From assembly GCA_024638385.1 (NCBI GenBank), contig JAHEKJ010000010.1, positions 1 to 62,552 of the forward strand: a stretch of DNA of 62,552 bases, in the 5' to 3' direction. The notes beneath the pieces are model-generated. The model saw nothing but the letters and a program-made list of their open reading frames with translations. It was not told the origin of the DNA and ran no database searches. How positions within the stretch are numbered: the first letter of the stretch is position 1; the number at the start of each line of letters is the position of its first letter. Positions 57,258 through 62,552 of this stretch are shown in pieces. Source of the DNA: Gammaproteobacteria bacterium. Its GTDB lineage: Bacteria; Pseudomonadota; Gammaproteobacteria; GCA-001735895. The translations under genes were made by a program, and so were the position numbers.

Positions 57258-59552
57258 ATGCGAATTGCATGTCTGGGTGGCGGTCCCGCGGGATTGTACT
57301 TCGCGATTTCGATGAAATTGCGCGATCCGGCGCACGAAGTCGTCGTAATCGAACGCAACCGCGCCGACGACACCTTCGGTTGGGGCGTGGTCCTGTCGGA
57401 CGAGGCGCTCGACCACCTGCACGCCAACGATCCGGAATCCGCGCGGGCGATCCGCGAGCACTTTGCCTACTGGGACGATATCGCCGTGATCCACGGCGGC
57501 ACGCGCACGGTTTCTGGCGGCCACGGCTTCGCCGGTATCGGCCGGATGAAGATGCTGACGATCCTGCAGCAGCGCGCTCGTGAACTCGGCGTCGAGCTGA
57601 ACTTCGGGACCGAGGCGCGGCCGGTCGCCGAATACCAGGCCGAATTCGATCTCGTGGTCGCCTGTGACGGTATCAATTCGCGCGTGCGCAACGAACTCGC
57701 CGGGCATTTCAGACCGGATATCGACGTGCGCAAGTGCAAGTTCATCTGGCTGGGCACACACCAGAAATTCGACGACGCGTTCACCTTCATTTTCGAGAAA
57801 ACCGAGCACGGCTGGATGTGGATTCACGCCTACCAGTTCGACGCCGAAACGGCGACCGTCATCGTCGAATGCACGCAGCCGACCTGGGACGCGTGGGGCT
57901 TCGAAGCGATGTCGAAGGAGCAAATCATTCACACCCTCGAACAGATTTTCGCCGAGTACCTCGGCGGCCACGCGCTGATGTCGAATGCGAGCCACCTGCG
58001 CGGCGCGGCGGTGTGGATGAATTTCCCGCGCGTGATCTGCGAGCAATGGCACTTCGAGAACGTCGTGTTGATGGGCGACGCCGCCGCCACCGGGCATTTC
58101 TCGATCGGTTCGGGTACCCGCCTCGCGTTCGACAGCGCAATTTCGCTGGCCAATTACCTGCATAGCGAATCGACACCCGAGGCCGCGTTCGAGCGCTACC
58201 AGGACGAGCGCCGCCTCGAAGTGCTGCGGCTGCAGTCGGCGGCGCGCAATTCGCTCGAATGGTTCGAGCAGGTCGAACGCTACCTCGACATGGACCCGGT
58301 GCAGTTCAACTACTCGCTGCTGACGCGCTCGCAGCGCATCAGTCACGAGAATCTGCGCCTGCGCGACCCCGACTGGCTGCGCTCGGCCGAGGCCTGGTTC
58401 CAGCGTCGGGCCGGCGTGCCGGCCGACGCGCCGGTACGCGCGCCGATGTTCGCGCCCTACCATTTGCGCGACCTCGAACTCAGGAACCGCATCGTCGTAT
58501 CGCCGATGGCGCAGTACAAGGCGGTCGACGGTTGCCCGACCGACTGGCACTTCGTGCATCTGGCGGAGCGCGCCAAGGGCGGCGCCGGGCTGGTCTATAC
58601 GGAGATGACCTGCGTCTCGCCCGAGGGCAGGATCACGCCGGGCTGCGCCGGGATCTATGCGCCCGAGCACGAAGCCGCGTGGCGGCGTCTGACCGGGTTC
58701 GTGCACCGCGAAACCGAAGCGAAAATTTGCTGCCAGCTCGGTCACTCGGGGCGCAAGGGTTCGACCCAGCTCGGCTGGCAAGAGATGGACGCGCCGCTGC
58801 CCGACGGTAACTGGCAAGTCATGTCGGCATCGCCGATCCCGTGGTCGCCGCGAAACCCGGTGCCGCGAGAGATGACGCGGGCCGATATGGACCGAGTGCG
58901 CGACGAGTTCGTCGCCGCGACCGAGGCGGCCGAGCGCGCCGGCTTCGACATGCTCGAACTGCATGCCGCGCACGGCTACCTGATCTCGTCGTTCATCTCG
59001 CCGCTGTCGAACCGGCGCGACGACGAATACGGCGGCAGTCTGGAGAACCGCATGCGCTACCCGCTTGAGGTGTTCGCGGCGATGCGTGCGGCCTGGCCCG
59101 CGCACAAGCCCTTGTCGGTGCGCATTTCTGCCAACGACTGGGTCGGCACACGCGGCATCACGCCCAACGACGCGGTCGAGATTGCGAAGCTCTTCCATGC
59201 CGCCGGCGCCGATATCATCGACGTGTCGGCCGGGCAGACGTCAACCGACGCGCAGCCGGTCTACGGGCGCATGTTCCAGACGCCGTTCTCCGACCGCATC
59301 CGCAACGAGACCGGAATCGCGACGATGGCGGTCGGCAACATCTACGAGGCCGATCACGTCAACTCGATCCTGATGGCGGGCCGCGCCGATCTCGTCTGCC
59401 TTGCGCGCGCGCACCTGGCGGATCCGTACTGGACGCTGCACGAGGCCGCGCGCATCGGCGATCGCCACGAACACTGGCCGCTGCCGTATCTCGCCGGCCG
59501 CGACCAGCTGTGGCGCCTGGCCGACCGCGAGGCCGAGGCGATCCGCGTATGA
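57258..59552 (+). CDS. Anthraniloyl-CoA monooxygenase/reductase (bifunctional flavoprotein)
   Basis: A 764-residue fusion. Residues 1-390 form a flavoprotein monooxygenase ([10 protein letters not shown] near the start, [25 protein letters not shown]). Residues 395-764 form an Old Yellow Enzyme domain ([44 protein letters not shown]). This architecture is that of 2-aminobenzoyl-CoA monooxygenase/reductase (Azoarcus evansii type) and of salicylyl-CoA 5-hydroxylase relatives. The neighbouring kynureninase favours anthraniloyl-CoA. Its stop overlaps the SDR start. Confidence 0.87.
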   Translation: MRIACLGGGPAGLYFAISMKLRDPAHEVVVIERNRADDTFGWGVVLSDEALDHLHANDPESARAIREHFAYWDDIAVIHGGTRTVSGGHGFAGIGRMKMLTILQQRARELGVELNFGTEARPVAEYQAEFDLVVACDGINSRVRNELAGHFRPDIDVRKCKFIWLGTHQKFDDAFTFIFEKTEHGWMWIHAYQFDAETATVIVECTQPTWDAWGFEAMSKEQIIHTLEQIFAEYLGGHALMSNASHLRGAAVWMNFPRVICEQWHFENVVLMGDAAATGHFSIGSGTRLAFDSAISLANYLHSESTPEAAFERYQDERRLEVLRLQSAARNSLEWFEQVERYLDMDPVQFNYSLLTRSQRISHENLRLRDPDWLRSAEAWFQRRAGVPADAPVRAPMFAPYHLRDLELRNRIVVSPMAQYKAVDGCPTDWHFVHLAERAKGGAGLVYTEMTCVSPEGRITPGCAGIYAPEHEAAWRRLTGFVHRETEAKICCQLGHSGRKGSTQLGWQEMDAPLPDGNWQVMSASPIPWSPRNPVPREMTRADMDRVRDEFVAATEAAERAGFDMLELHAAHGYLISSFISPLSNRRDDEYGGSLENRMRYPLEVFAAMRAAWPAHKPLSVRISANDWVGTRGITPNDAVEIAKLFHAAGADIIDVSAGQTSTDAQPVYGRMFQTPFSDRIRNETGIATMAVGNIYEADHVNSILMAGRADLVCLARAHLADPYWTLHEAARIGDRHEHWPLPYLAGRDQLWRLADREAEAIRV

Positions 59553-60304
59553 GCGTCGTCGACCAACACGTCGTGATCACCGGCGGCGGCAGCGGCGTCG
59601 GCGCGGCGATGGCGGCGCGCTTCGCCGCCGCCGGCGCGAAGGTCAGCATCCTCGGCCGCCGCGCGGGGCCGCTCGACGAGATCGCGGCGCAAACCGGTGC
59701 GTTCGCCGCGACCTGCGACGTGACCGATGCCGCGGCGCTCGACGCCGCGCTCGAGCGAGCCGTCGACGCCCACGGTCCGGTCGCGATCGCGATCGCCAAT
59801 GCCGGTGCGGCCGCGAGTAAACCCTTCGCGAAAATGCAAATCGACGACCTGGATGCCGCGCTGGCGGTCAACCTCGGCGGGACCTTCAATCTGTGGCGCG
59901 CGACCATCGACGGCATGCAGGCCGCCGGCCGGGGCCGCCTGATCGCGGTCGCGTCGACAGCCGGGCTCAAGGGGTACCCGTACGTCAGCGCCTACTGTGC
60001 GGCCAAGCACGGTGTCGTCGGGCTGGTGCGCGCGCTCGCGCAGGAACTCGCGAAATCCGGCATCACGGTCAACGCGCTGTGCCCGGGCTACGTCGAAACC
60101 CCGCTGCTCGAGGATGCAATCGAGAATATCGTTGCCAAAACCGGGATGACGGCCGACCGGGCCGCGGCGACGCTGCGCGCGCACAACCCGCAGGGTCGCT
60201 TCGTGCAGCCCGGCGAGGTCGCGGCCGCGGCACTGTGGCTGTGCGACGACCAGGCCGAATCGATCAATGGCCAGGCTTTGGCCGTAGCCGGAGGCGAAAT
60301 ATGA
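59549..60304 (+). CDS. Short-chain dehydrogenase/reductase
   Basis: A 251-residue NAD(P)-dependent enzyme. The cofactor loop is [15 protein letters not shown] is in ANAGAAAS; the catalytic Ser-Tyr-Lys is in VASTAGLKG and YCAAKHG; the C-terminal PGYVETPL is typical. It probably oxidises a beta-hydroxyacyl-CoA after ring cleavage steps of the anthraniloyl-CoA route, which is inferred from context. ATGA overlaps on both sides couple it to its neighbours. Confidence 0.88.
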   Translation: MSVVDQHVVITGGGSGVGAAMAARFAAAGAKVSILGRRAGPLDEIAAQTGAFAATCDVTDAAALDAALERAVDAHGPVAIAIANAGAAASKPFAKMQIDDLDAALAVNLGGTFNLWRATIDGMQAAGRGRLIAVASTAGLKGYPYVSAYCAAKHGVVGLVRALAQELAKSGITVNALCPGYVETPLLEDAIENIVAKTGMTADRAAATLRAHNPQGRFVQPGEVAAAALWLCDDQAESINGQALAVAGGEI

Positions 60305-60780
60305 GTGCGCGACGTCCCGCGCAGCGCCTCGAACCGGTCAGCAAGACGCGACTGCGATTGTGGCTTCGCCTGCTCAAGGCGACGCGCTCGGTCGAGACCG
60401 AGTTGCGCGAGCGCCTGCGCACCGAGTACGCGTCGACGCTGCCGCGCTTCGACGTCATGGCGGCGCTCGAGCGCCACCCCGACGGGCTCAAGATGAGCGA
60501 ACTGTCGCAGGTGCTGCGCGTCTCCAACGGCAACGTCACCGGCATCGTCGAGCGCCTGGTCGACGACGGCATCGCGTTGCGCGAGCCGGTGCCGGGCGAC
60601 CGCCGCGCGGTATTGATCCGCTTGACCGCGAAAGGTAGCGACGAATTCGACCGGCTCGCAAGCGCGCACGAAACCTGGATCGACGCGCTGCTCGGCGATC
60701 TCGATCCCGGCCAGGCGACCGCATTGACCGAATTGCTCGAACGCATCCCGCGCGATTCCACGGAGGAACCAAGCTCATGA
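60301..60780 (+). CDS. MarR-family transcriptional regulator
   Basis: A 159-residue winged-helix dimer. The DNA-binding helix-turn-helix and wing lie at about 55-110 ([55 protein letters not shown]). Position inside the anthraniloyl-CoA operon suggests control by a CoA thioester or aromatic acid, as for other MarR regulators of aromatic catabolism. It overlaps both neighbours by ATGA. Confidence 0.92.
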   Translation: MSARRPAQRLEPVSKTRLRLWLRLLKATRSVETELRERLRTEYASTLPRFDVMAALERHPDGLKMSELSQVLRVSNGNVTGIVERLVDDGIALREPVPGDRRAVLIRLTAKGSDEFDRLASAHETWIDALLGDLDPGQATALTELLERIPRDSTEEPSS

Positions 60781-61580
60781 CTCTCGCTGCGACCCAACAC
60801 TTTCAGAGCCGGGTCGATGCCGGCATTGCGACGCTCGCGCTCGACCGGCCCGAGCGCAAGAACCCGCTGACCTTCGATTCCTACGCCGAGCTGCGCGACT
60901 GGTTTCGCGCGCTGCGCGACGCGGACGAAGTCGAGGCGGTGATCTTCGCGTCCAACGGCGGTAACTTCTCTTCGGGCGGCGACGTGCACGACATCATCGG
61001 CCCGCTCCTCGAGATGGACATGAAGGAATTGCTCGCGTTCACGCGCATGACCGGCGACCTGGTCAAGGCGATGCTCGCCTGCGGCAAGCCGATCGTCGCC
61101 GCGGTCGACGGCGTCTGCGTCGGTGCCGGCGCGATCATCGCGATGGCGTCGGACCTCAGGTTGGCGACGCCCGACGCGAAAACCGCGTTCCTGTTTACGC
61201 GCGTCGGCCTCGCCGGCTGCGATATGGGCGCCTGCGCGATACTGCCGCGCATCATCGGTCAGGGCAGGGCGGCCGAGCTGCTCTACACCGGGCGCAGCAT
61301 GAGCGCGGAAGAGGGCGCGGCCTGGGGTTTCTACAATCGAATCGTGCCGGCCGATGAACTCGACGCCGAGGCGCGCAAGCTCGCCGAACGAATCGCCGCC
61401 GGGCCGAACTTCGCCCACATGATGACCAAGACGATGCTCGCGCAGGAATGGTCGCTGTCGCTCGAGCAGGCGATCGAGGCCGAGGCGCAGGCGCAGGCGA
61501 TCTGCATGCAGACGAAGGACTTCGAGCGCGCCTATCGCGCCTTCGTCGACAAGCAGAAACCCGAATTCGAGGGCGACTGA
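60777..61580 (+). CDS. Enoyl-CoA hydratase/isomerase family protein
   Basis: A 267-residue crotonase. The CoA and active-site loops are present ([15 protein letters not shown], then [23 protein letters not shown]) with a Glu-rich helix later. In this operon it would hydrate or open the ring intermediate formed from anthraniloyl-CoA, as the Azoarcus pathway proceeds by beta-oxidation-like steps. The exact step is not fixed by sequence. Its last base is the first base of the next ATG. Confidence 0.88.
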   Translation: MTLAATQHFQSRVDAGIATLALDRPERKNPLTFDSYAELRDWFRALRDADEVEAVIFASNGGNFSSGGDVHDIIGPLLEMDMKELLAFTRMTGDLVKAMLACGKPIVAAVDGVCVGAGAIIAMASDLRLATPDAKTAFLFTRVGLAGCDMGACAILPRIIGQGRAAELLYTGRSMSAEEGAAWGFYNRIVPADELDAEARKLAERIAAGPNFAHMMTKTMLAQEWSLSLEQAIEAEAQAQAICMQTKDFERAYRAFVDKQKPEFEGD

Positions 61581-62552
61581 TGGCCGACCGCGACTATCTC
61601 GACTGGCCGTTCTTCGAAGCGCGTCATCGCGAGCTCGCCGAGGCGCTGGAAGCCTGGTGCGAATCGCATCTCGGCTCGATCGACCATGCCGACACCGACG
61701 CGACCTGCCGCAAGCTGGTGGCGATGCTGGGCGCCGATGGCTGGCTCGAGCATACCGGGGCAGGGGACGGCGAGACGCTCGGCGTGCGCACGCTGTGCCT
61801 GGCGCGCGAAACCCTCGCTCGCCACGACGGGCTCGCGGATTTCGCGTTCGCGATGCAAGGGCTCGGTAGCGGCGCGATCTCGCTGTTCGGCAACAAGCGC
61901 CAGCGCGAGCAATGGTTGCCGTTGACCCGCAGCGGCCAGGCGATCGCCGCATTCGCGCTGACCGAACCGCAGTCGGGCTCGGACGTCGCCAACTCGACGA
62001 TGACGGCAAGGCGCGACGGCGACGACTACGTGCTCGACGGCGAGAAAACCTGGATCTCGAACGGCGGCATCGCCGACGTCTACACGGTTTTCGCGCGCAC
62101 CGGCGAAGGCGAGGGCGCGAAGGGCCTGTCGGCCTTCGTGCTGCCGGCCGGCCTGCCCGGTTTCGACGTCGTCGAGCGGCTCGACGCGATCGCGCCGCAC
62201 CCGCTCGCACGATTGCGTTTCAGGGATTGCCGGGTCCCGTCGTCAGGCTTGATCGGCAAACCAGGCGAAGGCTTCAAGATCGCGATGTCGGTGCTCGACG
62301 TGTTCCGCTCGACGGTCGCCGCGGCCGCGCTCGGGTTTGCCCGGCGCGCGCTCGACGCGGCGCTCGAACGCGTGCAGACGCGCGAAATCCAGGGCGCGCC
62401 GCTGGCCGATTTGCAGCTCGTGCAGGGGCATATCGCCGACATGGCGCTCGACATCGACGCCGCCGCGCTGCTGGTCTACCGCGCCGCCTGGCGCAAGGAC
62501 AGCGGCGCGCCGCGGGTCACGCGCGAGGCCGCGATGGCCAAGCTGTTCGCGA
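61580..62552 (+). CDS. Acyl-CoA dehydrogenase (partial, C-terminus beyond window)
   Basis: 324 residues are visible. The FAD/substrate motif [16 protein letters not shown], the [14 protein letters not shown] segment and the [13 protein letters not shown] region identify the acyl-CoA dehydrogenase family. The catalytic Glu in the C-terminal helix domain lies beyond the window. The start is the ATG at 61580, overlapping the hydratase stop (TGATG). Role by context: oxidation of a CoA intermediate in anthraniloyl-CoA breakdown. Confidence 0.92.
   Translation, partial: MADRDYLDWPFFEARHRELAEALEAWCESHLGSIDHADTDATCRKLVAMLGADGWLEHTGAGDGETLGVRTLCLARETLARHDGLADFAFAMQGLGSGAISLFGNKRQREQWLPLTRSGQAIAAFALTEPQSGSDVANSTMTARRDGDDYVLDGEKTWISNGGIADVYTVFARTGEGEGAKGLSAFVLPAGLPGFDVVERLDAIAPHPLARLRFRDCRVPSSGLIGKPGEGFKIAMSVLDVFRSTVAAAALGFARRALDAALERVQTREIQGAPLADLQLVQGHIADMALDIDAAALLVYRAAWRKDSGAPRVTREAAMAKLFA

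Noticed and set aside
57150..59198. A 682-residue open frame opposite the anthraniloyl-CoA enzyme
   Set aside because: Antisense shadow of a gene with two recognisable flavin domains; no motif of its own.

Overview
This is a 62.5 kb GC-rich chromosomal segment, most likely from an aerobic gammaproteobacterium. The evidence is gene order as well as gene content: ftsK-lolA-rarA, aat near trxB, purB next to the L16 arginine hydroxylase gene, sdhCDAB-sdhE-cptA, and iscR-iscS-iscU with a type 1 IscR site. The standard bacterial code is used, with many ATGA/GTGA/TGATG stop-start overlaps. I saw no tRNA or rRNA gene, CRISPR array, transposase or prophage.

Layout. 1-6.3 kb: a truncated glutamine amidotransferase, a STAS-like protein, a PilJ/NarX-type hybrid histidine kinase, an Atm1-type ABC exporter coupled to a catalytically dead LexA/S24-like protein, and a broken dsrC/tusE gene with an in-frame TGA. 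6.4-12.0 kb: malic enzyme, a tiny membrane protein, malyl-CoA lyase and both malate-CoA ligase subunits, i.e. a malate/glyoxylate/acetyl-CoA module. 12.0-14.6 kb: an accessory-looking stretch with tandem repeats, two unknown genes behind a 40-bp symmetric operator-like dyad, and an orphan pseudopilin. 14.8-23.5 kb: housekeeping genes (aat, a GNAT-like protein, trxB, ftsK, lolA, rarA, a DUF938 methyltransferase, a DsbC-like protein).

23.8-32.2 kb: succinate dehydrogenase sdhCDAB framed by an SdhAF4-like gene upstream and sdhE-cptA downstream, then iscRSU closed by a terminator, then cysG. 32.7-36.3 kb: an alpha/beta hydrolase, a 51-residue zinc-ribbon-like protein, and a rubrerythrin / (Fe-S) heterodisulfide-reductase-like / DUF3501 operon. 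36.5-47.9 kb: a PfkB kinase, aroG, mrcB, a TPR lipoprotein, a DinG/YoaA helicase, an SMP-30 protein, an unknown protein, the ribosomal oxygenase gene, purB and a membrane protein.

48.1-53.5 kb: a divergent cassette of unknown substrate (TauD-like dioxygenase and DUF3604/PHP-like hydrolase on one side, M20 amidohydrolase and cysteine-synthase-like enzyme on the other), followed by an orphan Ras-like small GTPase. 54.2-62.5 kb: a divergent catabolic locus that reads as a tryptophan degradation route. The left arm (arylformamidase, kynA, kynU) would make anthranilate. The right arm (anthraniloyl-CoA monooxygenase/reductase, SDR, MarR regulator, enoyl-CoA hydratase, acyl-CoA dehydrogenase cut by the window end) would degrade anthraniloyl-CoA. 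The CoA ligase is expected just beyond the right edge.

The items most worth a second look are the damaged dsrC gene, the SdhAF4/SdhE bracketing of sdh, the DUF3604 cassette, the small GTPase, the rubrerythrin-Hdr-DUF3501 operon and the kyn/anthraniloyl-CoA locus with its AT-rich divergent control region.
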